From Kitasatospora aureofaciens (lineage in GTDB: Bacteria; Actinomycetota; Actinomycetes; Streptomycetales; Streptomycetaceae), in contig NZ_JAHTKP010000008.1 in assembly GCF_019192735.1 (NCBI RefSeq), positions 1 through 64,000 on the forward strand: a stretch of DNA of 64,000 bases, written 5' to 3'. Position numbers and translations under genes: made by a program. Each line of letters begins with the position of its first letter. Positions within the stretch are counted from its first letter, which is position 1. The notes under the pieces are model-generated. The model saw only the letters and a list, made by a program, of their open reading frames with translations. It did not search any database and was not told the origin of the DNA. This document shows positions 51,608 to 59,535 of the stretch, in pieces.

Positions 51608-52851
51608 CACCCACGACCGACGCCCGCCCCGCCGAGCGCACCCCGGGAGTCCCAGGGGCGCCCGGCGACTACACCGCGGAAATGCAGACCCCCGGGTTCC
51701 GGCGGGACCCGTACCCGCTGTACGCCCGGATGCGCCGCGAGGACCCGGTCCACCGCAGCCCCCGGGGCATCTGGTACCTGACCCGGTACGCCGACGTCGA
51801 GACCGCCCTCGGCGACCTGCGGCTGTCCAACGACCGCGAGCGGATCACCGCCGCGCTCTCCGCCCGCGACGGGAACCTCCGCAGCCTCAGCCGGCTCACC
51901 AGCCGCCTCGGCCGGGTCATGACCAACACCGACCCGCCGGACCACGCCCGCCTGCGCAAGCTCGTCAACAAGGCCTTCACCGCCCGCCGGATCGAGGCCC
52001 TGCGCACCCGGCTCCAGGAGATCGTCGACCGCCTGCTCGACGCGGCCGTGGCCGCCGGGCCGACCATGGACGTCATCCGCGACCTCGCCGCACCGCTGCC
52101 CGACACGGTGGTCTGCGAGCTGTTCGGCATCCCGGACGACGACCGCGCCCACGTCACGGCCTGGTTCCGCGTCCTCGGCAACCTCAGCGAGGACGTCGAG
52201 CAGGCCGAGGCGGTGGTCGGGCAGTTCGAGGACTACCTCTCCCGGCTGATCCACCGGCGCCGCGCCGAGCCCGGGGACGACCTGATCAGCGCCCTCGTCA
52301 CCGCCCAGGCCCGCGGCGACCAGCTCACCGACGAGGAACTGCTCTCCACCTGCTTCATGCTCATCACCGCGGGCGACGAGACCACGACCAACCTCATCGG
52401 CAACGGCACCCTCGCCCTGCTGCGCCACCCCGGGCAACTGGCGCGGCTGCGCGCGGAACCGGCCCTGATCCGCCAGGCCGTCGACGAACTGGTGCGCTAC
52501 GACACCCCCACGCAGGTCATCATCCGGGCGGTCGCGGAGGAACTCCGGATCGGCGGGCGGACCCTGCCCGAGGGAGACCTGGTGTACCTGGTCCTCGCGG
52601 CGACCAACCGGGACCCGGAGCGCTTCGACGACCCGGACCGGCTGGACCTCACCCGCCCCGGCAACCGGCACCTGAGCTTCGGCAACGGACCGCACTTCTG
52701 CCTCGGCGGACCCCTGGCACGGCTGGAGGCCGAGACCGCCATCGGCACCCTGGTCCGCCGGCTCCCGGAGCTGCGCCTGACCGGCGACCCCCTGAACTGG
52801 CGGCCCAACCCGCTGCAACGCCGGCTGGCCGCACTGCCCGTCGCGTACTGA
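51604..52851 (+). CDS. cytochrome P450, candidate Ahp-forming proline oxidase
   Basis: The 415-aa bacterial P450 has the I-helix motif AGDETT, the K-helix ELVR and the haem motif [11 protein letters not shown] with C366. It is translationally coupled to the MbtH gene and is the only P450 in the NRPS operon. In bacterial Ahp-cyclodepsipeptide clusters the Ahp unit is, as I recall, made from a peptide-bound proline by a P450, and module 4 of this NRPS loads proline. The P450 is therefore the best candidate. Ordinary hydroxylation of another residue is the alternative. No ferredoxin is encoded beside it. Confidence 0.85.
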   Translation: MTPTTDARPAERTPGVPGAPGDYTAEMQTPGFRRDPYPLYARMRREDPVHRSPRGIWYLTRYADVETALGDLRLSNDRERITAALSARDGNLRSLSRLTSRLGRVMTNTDPPDHARLRKLVNKAFTARRIEALRTRLQEIVDRLLDAAVAAGPTMDVIRDLAAPLPDTVVCELFGIPDDDRAHVTAWFRVLGNLSEDVEQAEAVVGQFEDYLSRLIHRRRAEPGDDLISALVTAQARGDQLTDEELLSTCFMLITAGDETTTNLIGNGTLALLRHPGQLARLRAEPALIRQAVDELVRYDTPTQVIIRAVAEELRIGGRTLPEGDLVYLVLAATNRDPERFDDPDRLDLTRPGNRHLSFGNGPHFCLGGPLARLEAETAIGTLVRRLPELRLTGDPLNWRPNPLQRRLAALPVAY

Positions 52852-52884
52852 CCCACCACCCCGACATCCGAAGGAGTCCCCACC

Positions 52885-53616
52885 ATGGCCCGGGAATTCA
52901 CCGCAGACCGCGAGTACCGGCTGACGGCCGCCCCCGAGCGGGTCTGGCACGCGGTCGCGACCGGTGCAGGCAACGTCGGCTGGCTGTACCCGATGGAGAT
53001 CGAGCCGCGCGTCGGCGGAGAGGTCTCCCGCGGGCCGTCCAAGGTGCTCGCCTGGGAGCCGCCGCACCGCCTCGTCATCCGCTACGCCGACGACAAGGGC
53101 TTCTCCAACACCCTGCACTACGACATCGACGGCCGCGAGGACGGCGGTGCCACCCTGAGCATGGGGATCCACTGGGTGCACGAGGGGACGCCGGACGCCA
53201 ACTGGGACACCAAGGCGGACGCCGCCGACAAGCACATCGACTTCTACCAGCACAGCCTCCGCCAGTACCTGGAGCACTTCGACGGCCGCCCCGCCACCTA
53301 CGTCCGGGCCGAGCAGTCCGCGCCGCCGGCGGGACCGGAGGCGTTCGCGGCCCTGCGCCGCCGCCTCGGCGTCCCCGACGGCAGCGCGGCCGGCGACCGG
53401 CTCCGGCTCACCCCCGACGGCATCGACCCGCTCGACGCGGAAATCGACTACCTGACCGAGGACTTCATCGGGCTGCGCACCCAGGACGGGCTCTACCGCT
53501 TCTTCGACGGCAGCTCCTGGAACTGGCCGATCTGGCTGGGCCACCACCTGTTCGCCGCCGACGCCGACGAGGACAAGGCCACCCAGGTCTGGCGCGCCTG
53601 GCTCGGAAGGGCGTAG
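52885..53616 (+). CDS. SRPBCC (START-like) family protein
   Basis: The 243-aa soluble protein begins FTADREYRLTAAPERVWHAV and carries VGGEVSRGPSKVLAWEPPHRL, the SRPBCC/AHSA1 fold that holds hydrophobic ligands in a deep cavity. The extra ~100 C-terminal residues (IDYLTEDFIGLRTQDGLYRF) look like a second, shorter domain. AAGGAG precedes the ATG by 9 bp. It follows the P450 by 33 bp, so it may bind, isomerise or protect the oxidised peptide; no direct evidence. Confidence 0.7.
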   Translation: MAREFTADREYRLTAAPERVWHAVATGAGNVGWLYPMEIEPRVGGEVSRGPSKVLAWEPPHRLVIRYADDKGFSNTLHYDIDGREDGGATLSMGIHWVHEGTPDANWDTKADAADKHIDFYQHSLRQYLEHFDGRPATYVRAEQSAPPAGPEAFAALRRRLGVPDGSAAGDRLRLTPDGIDPLDAEIDYLTEDFIGLRTQDGLYRFFDGSSWNWPIWLGHHLFAADADEDKATQVWRAWLGRA

Positions 53617-53626
53617 GGCGGGTCCG

Positions 53627-53696
53627 CCCCAGGAACGTGACCCCAGGAATGCGACCTCAGGAACGCGACCCCAGGAATGCGACCTCAGGAACGCGA
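53627..53696. repeat. 14-bp tandem repeat, five copies
   Basis: Five head-to-tail units of C-C-(C/T)-CAGGAA-(C/T)-G-(T/C)-GA fill the gap between the SRPBCC gene and the 57-aa gene. Units 2 and 4 are identical and units 3 and 5 are identical, so the last four arose as a doubled 28-bp block. The unit length is not a multiple of three. The last copy runs into the ribosome site of the small gene. Confidence 0.9.
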
Positions 53697-53708
53697 AAGG
53701 AACCGACG

Positions 53709-53882
53709 ATGGAATCCCTGCTGTACACGGCCGAACTGACCGAGGAGGACGGCACGTTCACCGTCATCGTGCGGGACTTCGTGAACGACACCGTGCAGAC
53801 GGTCGAGGTCTCCCGGCGGGCCGTGGAGAAGCTCCCGGTCCTGCTGGCCGCCCTGACCTCGAAGCAGAAGATCCGGTTCTGA
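53709..53882 (+). CDS. 57-aa protein of unknown function
   Basis: The product MESLLYTAELTEEDGTFTVI continues for 37 residues (VEVSRRAVEKLPVLLAAL) and ends KQKIRF. It is soluble and acidic at the start, predicted beta-rich then helical. GAAAGGAA precedes the ATG by 8 bp. It is the last gene before the operon hairpin. I do not recognise the family. Confidence 0.55.
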   Translation: MESLLYTAELTEEDGTFTVIVRDFVNDTVQTVEVSRRAVEKLPVLLAALTSKQKIRF

Positions 53883-53959
53883 CGTCGACCGGTGTCCCCC
53901 GGCTCCGCCCGTCACGGGGGCAGACGGACCGGGGCGGCTCCTCGTGGCCCTGAACCTGC

Positions 53960-53979
53960 AAGGAGAAACACAGATGTGA
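53960..53979 (+). promoter_or_regulatory. ribosome site with start-stop codon pair (AAGGAG ... ATGTGA)
   Basis: AAGGAG at 53960-53965 is followed after 8 bp by ATG directly joined to TGA. Such a start-stop element has a good ribosome site but no reading frame. It lies at the foot of the hairpin at 53978. Confidence 0.4.
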
Positions 53980-54011
53980 GTGGGGCGGCTGCACGGGCAG
54001 CCGCCCCACTC
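53978..54011. terminator. strong hairpin ending the NRPS operon
   Basis: GAGTGGGGCGGCTGC-ACGG-GCAGCCGCCCCACTC is a perfect 15-bp stem with a 4-nt loop. It lies between the convergent 57-aa gene and the 1,010-aa gene, so it may stop transcription from both sides. There is no T-run. Confidence 0.8.
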
Positions 54012-54137
54012 CGTCGTTCCGGTGATCAGCACGGCGGCCACGGCGACGTGCAGGGCCTTCGGCCGGGACGGGCGGGCGTGTTCGGACGTCATGCGTGATC
54101 CGGGGGCGAGTGGGAGGGAGGGCCGGCCGGTGTCCGG

Positions 54138-57100
54138 TCAGACCTCGGCGGGCGGGTCGGAACCGACGTCGGCATCGACCGAAGGGGGTGCGGGAGCCGG
54201 CTCGGGACCGGCCTCGGGACCGGCCTCGGGACGGGGCTCCGGGAGGACCGCGCCCGGGGTGAGACGGAAGCGTTCCGGGCGGACGACCGCCCGGCGGTCG
54301 GCCGGCGCCACCTTGTCCCGGCGCTCCAGCCAGGCGCGCAGGCGGTCGCGGGCGCTGCGGTCCCGCTCGGCCTCGGAGCCCGCCGCCGACGGGCCGGTGG
54401 CCTCGCGCAGCAGCACCCGGGCGGGGCGGGCCGCACCGTCCCCGGCGGCGACCTCGACCACGACGAGGCCGGTCCCGGGCGGGAAGGCGACCTGGGGCAC
54501 CTCCCCGTCGGCCCCGAAGGCGGCGGTCCGGCGCCCGGTGGTCGACCAGACGACGAACTCCACCGGGGTGCCGAGCTCGGCCGCGGGCGAGGACAGACCG
54601 GCGACCGGCGCCGGTTCGACCAGGGCCAGGCCCGGCGCGTACGCCTCCAGTGCCTCGGGCGGAAGGTCCGCACCCAGCAGGACCGCGCCGTGGTGGCTCG
54701 GCAGCCGGCGCAGGCCCGAGGCCAGGCAGGCGAGGTACGGGCCGAGCGGGCCCGGGGCGCCGCTCCGGGCCTCGGCGATCAGCGCGGCCCGGCCGGCGGG
54801 CGCGCCGGAGTCCTCGTGGTGCAGCAGGACCGCGACCAGGTCGGGTTTGAAGTCGTCCCGGCCGGTGGACCGCAGGCCCGGCAGCCGGGTGACGGCCGGC
54901 TCGACGCGTCCCGCGCAGCGCTGGTAGCGGTCGCCGAGGAGGGTCCGGAACGCGTCCCGGTCGGCGGCGCTGCTCACCGGGGCGAGCGGCAGGACGTCCG
55001 GCGCGCCGAAGTAGCGCGCAGCGAGGGCGGGGGAGACCGGGGCCGGAGCGGCGGGCTGCGCGGGCTCGACGGGTTCCGGCTGCGGGGGCGGCGGGGGCAA
55101 CTCCGGTGCCGGTCCGGTCGGTTCGCCGGGGGTGGGCGGCGTCGGCTCGGGGTCGGGGGCCGGGTCCGGGGCCGGGTCCGGCAGGGGGTTGGGCTCCGGG
55201 ACGGGTTCGGCCGGCCGGACGGGCCCGGTGACCAGGGCCGGTTCGGGGGCGGCGGGTGGCCGTTCCCCGGGACGCCCGGTGGCGGTGGCCGTGGCCGTGG
55301 CGGTGGCCGTGGCGGTGGTCGGTTCGGGCGCGGCCGGCACGGACGCCGTGGTCGCCGGGGGTTCGCTGCTGGTCGCAAGACCGGCGGGCGGCGCCGTCGG
55401 CGCGGGCAGTCCGGGGTCGGTGGCCATGGGCAGGACCGGTCCGGTCGGGATGGCCGGGCCGGGAGCGACGGGCCCGACCGGCACCGGAGCGGTGGCCACG
55501 GCCGGCCCCGGCACCCGCGCCTCGCCCGCGCGCGAAGGCAGGGCGAACCGCTCGGGTACGGCGGGCGCGCCGACAACGCCGGCCCAGCCGCCGCCCACCG
55601 CGTAGGAGGCGGGAAGAGCCGTGGGCGGGCCGGCCTGCTGCCCCGCGTTCGGGTGGGCCGGAGCGTTGAGCCACACCAGGTCGTGCATGCGCGCGAAGAA
55701 CCGGGCGCTGCTCTCGGAGGCCGAGTCGACCAGCCCGTGCAGCAGCAGTCCGAACCCCCGGACGCCGGGTGCGGGCAACTGGTCGAGCAGGGCTGCCAGT
55801 TGCTCCCACACGTCGTGCGGGATCAGCCGGGCCTGCTCGCCGACGACGAGCAACGGGTGCGCCGGGTCGGGGCGCAGGAAGCGCGGTGCCCAGGCGTACG
55901 GCGGCTCGGGGCGGAGCCAGAGCCCGGCCGGGACGGCCTCCAGGCACCAGAACGGAAAGGCGCGGAAGACCCCCGGGCCCACCGTCTGCCACGCGGCGCC
56001 GCCGTTGCGCCAGGCGGAGCTGACGGTGTCGTGGCGGCCGGCCGAGGTCAGCCGGAGCAGGTACGGCTCCCAGGTGGTGGCACCCCGGTGGTCGAGCACC
56101 CGGGAGGTGTACGCGCCCTCGCCCGCCACCGGGAGGCCGATCGAGGCGTGCACCGGCCGTCCGAGCCGCTCGGCGAGCGTCCCGGACATGACGGCGAGCG
56201 AACCGGGGTCCGCCCAGGGGGCGCTGACCACGAGTTGGTCCGAGCCGATCGGCAGGGACAGCGCGGCGTCGGCGAACTCGTCAGGGGCGAGGACGGGTTG
56301 GGCGGGGGTGCCGACCAGCAGGGGGGTCGTCCCGGGCGGCGTCGCGAGCTGCTGGAGGAACGGCATCGGGCCCTCGGGACGGGCCGTGACGTGGCTGAGC
56401 CAGAAGCCGGAGGCCAGCCGGTGGACGGAGACGGACGCCGGCAGCGCGGTCGGCCCGGTCGCGGCGACGGTCCGCGAGGGGGCGGGGACGGGGACGGCGG
56501 GCGGCGAGGGGGCGGGGACGGGGACGGTGGGCGGCGGCCATGCCCCGGCCCCGGTGACGGTCCATGCGGGGCCCACCGGCGCCGGCCACAGTCCGGCCTC
56601 CGGCCGGGCCTGCGCCACCTCGACCGTGGTCGCCGCCTCCACGGTCTCGCGCAGTCGTCGGGGCCGGCCTCCGGGCGGGCAGTTCCACCACGTCGCGGGC
56701 TCGTGGCAGCCCTCGGGCGCGGTCAGCTTGAAGGTGCCGTCGGGCTGGATGGAGACCAGGCCGTCCGGGGCGACCACCGCGAGCCCGGCCTTGTCGGCGA
56801 CCAGTTCGGCGGGGCGTCGGCCGCCCGGGCCGAGCGCGGCGAGGCCGGAGGCGGCCAGGATCAGGCTGGACGCGCCGCGCGTCCTGGCGATCAGCCCGAG
56901 CTCGGCCATCTGCTCGCGCAGCACCGGGGCGGCGTCGGCCGCCGCGGCCACGACGACGAGGGCGTTCGGGACCGGGCGCAGGCTGCCCATGGCCGCCGAC
57001 AGCTCGTCATCGCCCACCTCGGGCGGGGCGATGACGTAGTGCGGCCCGAGCGGTCGCAGGGTCGAGCGCGCGGGCCGGCGCGCGGGCGCCGTGGCGGCCG

Positions 57101-57170
57101 GCGCGCTGCGGCGGCCGAAGCGGCGCCGCGGGGCCGGCTCGGCCGCCGTCCCGGCGTGCGCCGCACTCAT
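54138..57170 (-). CDS. 1,010-aa proline-rich protein of unknown function
   Basis: The N-terminal ~60 residues are basic and disordered, followed by a compact part (LGPHYVIAPPEVGDDELSAA; WWNCPPGGRPRRL), a further folded region at ~250-500, then a long Pro/Ala/Thr-rich linker (~520-690) with a (TA)n stretch and PDPAPDPAPDPEPTPP. A C-terminal folded part starts near ARYFGAPDVLP and FRTLLGDRYQRC and runs to about residue 960. No signal peptide, membrane helix or catalytic motif is recognised. It resembles large Streptomyces proteins near type VII secretion loci, but no other such gene is here. Confidence 0.65.
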   Translation of the reverse strand: MSAAHAGTAAEPAPRRRFGRRSAPAATAPARRPARSTLRPLGPHYVIAPPEVGDDELSAAMGSLRPVPNALVVVAAAADAAPVLREQMAELGLIARTRGASSLILAASGLAALGPGGRRPAELVADKAGLAVVAPDGLVSIQPDGTFKLTAPEGCHEPATWWNCPPGGRPRRLRETVEAATTVEVAQARPEAGLWPAPVGPAWTVTGAGAWPPPTVPVPAPSPPAVPVPAPSRTVAATGPTALPASVSVHRLASGFWLSHVTARPEGPMPFLQQLATPPGTTPLLVGTPAQPVLAPDEFADAALSLPIGSDQLVVSAPWADPGSLAVMSGTLAERLGRPVHASIGLPVAGEGAYTSRVLDHRGATTWEPYLLRLTSAGRHDTVSSAWRNGGAAWQTVGPGVFRAFPFWCLEAVPAGLWLRPEPPYAWAPRFLRPDPAHPLLVVGEQARLIPHDVWEQLAALLDQLPAPGVRGFGLLLHGLVDSASESSARFFARMHDLVWLNAPAHPNAGQQAGPPTALPASYAVGGGWAGVVGAPAVPERFALPSRAGEARVPGPAVATAPVPVGPVAPGPAIPTGPVLPMATDPGLPAPTAPPAGLATSSEPPATTASVPAAPEPTTATATATATATATGRPGERPPAAPEPALVTGPVRPAEPVPEPNPLPDPAPDPAPDPEPTPPTPGEPTGPAPELPPPPPQPEPVEPAQPAAPAPVSPALAARYFGAPDVLPLAPVSSAADRDAFRTLLGDRYQRCAGRVEPAVTRLPGLRSTGRDDFKPDLVAVLLHHEDSGAPAGRAALIAEARSGAPGPLGPYLACLASGLRRLPSHHGAVLLGADLPPEALEAYAPGLALVEPAPVAGLSSPAAELGTPVEFVVWSTTGRRTAAFGADGEVPQVAFPPGTGLVVVEVAAGDGAARPARVLLREATGPSAAGSEAERDRSARDRLRAWLERRDKVAPADRRAVVRPERFRLTPGAVLPEPRPEAGPEAGPEPAPAPPSVDADVGSDPPAEV

Positions 57171-57610
57171 CGCGGACCCCGGACGGTGGGCCGGACGGCC
57201 CCGGCGGATGTCCGGTGAGGCTCCACCTCGGCCATGGGCGTGCGCCTCCCTGCTCGATCGTCGGAGCCCGCACGGGCGGCACCCCGTCCAGCTATACGGC
57301 CCCCGCGCACTCTGGGGTTCACCGTCCCCGTGGCGCCGGACCGCCGGGCGCCTCCGCCCCGGGGACCAGGGCCGTCCGCCGCCGTGTCGCCGTGCTGGTC
57401 ACGTTGCTGTCTCCCCAGGGATGCGGTCGGATGTGGCCACCTGCGGGCGGCGTGGGCCGGGGTGCCGCCTCGTTGAACGGCTCCCGGCCGCCGCGCGGTT
57501 CAGCTGCGCCGCGCGGAAGAGATCCGGTCGAACCTCGGCGGGTGCATCGTCCGTGGTACCAACTGAGGCCGGTCGGCAGCCGGCACGAGGACGGACGCGG
57601 GAGGACAGCG
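57171..57610. other. divergent intergenic region
   Basis: About 440 bp between the 1,010-aa gene (minus) and the 198-aa gene (plus). I see no convincing gene, repeat or RNA in it. It must hold both promoters, but no clear -35/-10 pair stands out. Confidence 0.5.
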
Positions 57611-58207
57611 ATGGCCTGGTACCAGGGGCCGAGCCGGATCACGGTGACGGCGGTGGAGGGCCAGTGGCCGCAGCGGGCGGTGGTGACGGTCCGGGGCGCC
57701 GCGCCGGTCGAGATGCCCGGTACGGTCGGCGCGGTCCACCTCGTGGACGCCGAGCGCTGGCAGCTCGACCTGGAGCACCGCCACCAGGGCGAGTGGTGCC
57801 CCAACGTCCGTGCGGTGCAGGGGCGTTGGCAGGAGATCCGCGGGGTGCTCACGCAGCTGGTGCACAGCCGCAACCGCGACCGGGCCGGCGACCGCCAGGA
57901 CCGCAACCTGGTGCTGCGGATCGAGCGGGTCGTCCCGGACGGTGGCACGCCCGCGGCCGTGCCCGGTTTCCCGGCCGCGCGCCGCACCTCGGCGGCACAA
58001 CCGGCGTCGGCACAGCCTGCGTCGGCCCCGCGGACCTCGGCCGCACCGGCGAGCGGGACGTCGACCGGCCCGGCGGCCCCGGGCGTGCGGACGACCACCT
58101 CGGCGGCCGACCCGGACTTCCTGCGCCCCGCGGCGCCGGCCCGCCCGGCCACCTCCACGGGCGCGGCCGGAGCGGCGACCTCGTCGGCCCGGTCCTGGCG
58201 CGGCTGA
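57611..58207 (+). CDS. conserved hypothetical protein, 198 aa
   Basis: The first ~115 residues (MAWYQGPSRITVTAVEGQWP; QRAVVTVRG; EWCPNVRAVQGRWQEIRGVL) form a compact, probably beta-rich domain; the rest is an Ala/Ser/Thr/Pro-rich disordered tail. GGAGGA lies before the ATG. I know no function. The long low-complexity tail resembles that of the large protein it diverges from. Confidence 0.55.
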   Translation: MAWYQGPSRITVTAVEGQWPQRAVVTVRGAAPVEMPGTVGAVHLVDAERWQLDLEHRHQGEWCPNVRAVQGRWQEIRGVLTQLVHSRNRDRAGDRQDRNLVLRIERVVPDGGTPAAVPGFPAARRTSAAQPASAQPASAPRTSAAPASGTSTGPAAPGVRTTTSAADPDFLRPAAPARPATSTGAAGAATSSARSWRG

Positions 58208-58236
58208 CCGCCGCCCGGGCGCCGCAACCGGTCCCG

Positions 58237-58380
58237 CTACGGCCCGCGCTGCGCAAGCCGCGCCTTCACCTGCTCGACCTGCCGCGTCAGCCGGCCCTGC
58301 TCGGTGGCGAGTTCGAGCGCCCGCTCCCAGTGCCGGCGGGCCTCGGCCCGGCGCCCCCGGTCGTACAGCACCTGGCCCGA
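58237..58380 (-). pseudogene. TPR protein, C-terminal fragment
   Basis: The minus strand reads SGQVLYDRGRRAEARRHWER, ALELATEQGRLTRQVEQVKA, then RLAQRGP and a TAG stop. This is the last tetratricopeptide-like helix pair of a larger protein. No start or upstream TPR sequence exists beyond 58380, where a different fragment begins on the other strand. Confidence 0.6.
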
Positions 58381-58508
58381 TGCGGCACTTCCGCGACGCC
58401 CCCGAGGCCGAGACCCAACTCCGGCTCTCCGTGAGCGTCGTGACGCTGGAACAGATCGACGAGGGAGTCGACCGCCCGGCCCGCCTGATCAAGGAGCGCC
58501 TGGCCTGA
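58380..58508 (+). pseudogene. PLP-dependent aminotransferase, C-terminal fragment
   Basis: The plus strand reads MRHFRDAPEAETQLRLSVSV, then VTLEQIDEGVDRPARLIKER and a stop. This is the typical last helix region of fold-type I aminotransferases of the MocR/Aro8 group (LRLSFS...EQIDEGV-RLA-LI). Nothing before 58380 belongs to it. It meets the TPR fragment exactly at the join. Confidence 0.6.
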
Positions 58509-58591
58509 CCGCGCCCACGCCCCGCCCGGGCAGGGGGCAGGCCGCCCGGGCGGATTCCAGCGCCCCGAGGTTCGTCTCGGAGGCCGACACC

Positions 58592-59197
58592 CTAGCCCAG
58601 GTGCGCGAACGCCTCGGTCCAGGTGGCGTACCACTCGTCGAACCACGGGTGCGCCTGCGCCAGCGGCACGACGCTGCGGAGCGTCTCCTGGTAGTAGGAG
58701 CGGCGCTTCTCCGGCCGCGGGTGGGTGTCCAGGCGCTGCACGTTGCTCAGCCGGTCGGCCAGCTTGACCAACAGGACGTCCTGCGGCGCTCCCTGAAGCC
58801 TGGTCAGGTAGGCCGACCGGGCCTCCTCGCGGGACTCGCCCTCCGCCCGGGGAGCCTTGGTCACCCAGTCGACGAGCTCCGCGACCCGCGGTCCGAAGCG
58901 CTCGCGCACCTCGCCGAGCGTGCAGTCGGTGTCCTCCACCACGTCGTGCAGCGCGGCGGCGCGCAGCACGTCCACGTCGGTCACTCCGAGGCCGTCGACC
59001 AGGACGCGCACGGCCTCCAACAGGTGCTCCAGGTAAGGCTCCCCGGCCGGGCGGCGCTGAGCGCCGTGCCGGTCCGCGGCGAACGCGACCGCCTCGTCCA
59101 GCAGGGCGAGGTCCGCCTCGGGGAGGCGGCCCGCGAACTGCCGCCGCAGTGCCGGCCAGCCGTCCTTGGCCTCGAACGTCCGTAGTGCGATCGTCAT
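58592..59197 (-). CDS. HD-domain phosphohydrolase (SpoT/MESH1-like)
   Basis: The 201-aa protein has an HD-type metal site: AADRHGAQRR, YLEHLLEAVRVL, AAALHDVVEDTDC and VLLVKLADRLSNVQ, the pattern of the hydrolase domain of RelA/SpoT and small alarmone hydrolases. It may hydrolyse (p)ppGpp or another nucleotide; no synthetase domain is attached. GGAGGGCGGG precedes the ATG. Confidence 0.75.
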   Translation of the reverse strand: MTIALRTFEAKDGWPALRRQFAGRLPEADLALLDEAVAFAADRHGAQRRPAGEPYLEHLLEAVRVLVDGLGVTDVDVLRAAALHDVVEDTDCTLGEVRERFGPRVAELVDWVTKAPRAEGESREEARSAYLTRLQGAPQDVLLVKLADRLSNVQRLDTHPRPEKRRSYYQETLRSVVPLAQAHPWFDEWYATWTEAFAHLG

Positions 59198-59535
59198 GAT
59201 CCCGCCCTCCTGCCCCGGCGACCCGGCGCATCCTCCGGCCGGGCCCGCTGCGCGGATCCTATCGCGGCGGCCTCGCCCGCAGGGAAAGTGAGAATGTGAT
59301 GAGTGCGCCGTTCCGCCCATATTCCTGACGTGCAGTCATATTCTCGAAAGCGATCAAGGCGATGGAATCGGCGATCCGCGAACCGGATTCGCGCGCGCGT
59401 GATCATGCTCCGTTTCCGCAGGTCGGGTGCCCTTCCGATGGCTGTACGGGACGGTAGGTTCACCGGGCCCGCCGGTAAATAACGATTCCCTCCGAGGGCT
59501 GTCCGGAATTCCGCCGGGGGCTTAGGCTGCGGCGC
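59198..59535. other. divergent intergenic region
   Basis: About 340 bp between the HD protein (minus) and the 313-aa protein (plus), with a clearly AT-richer middle (59290-59460). It should hold both promoters. I see no gene, and no repeat or hairpin strong enough to list. Confidence 0.5.

Noticed and set aside
53896..53926. Second hairpin CCCCCG...CGGGGG after the 57-aa gene
   Set aside because: Only 6 bp of stem with a 13-nt loop; the 15-bp hairpin at 53978 is far stronger.
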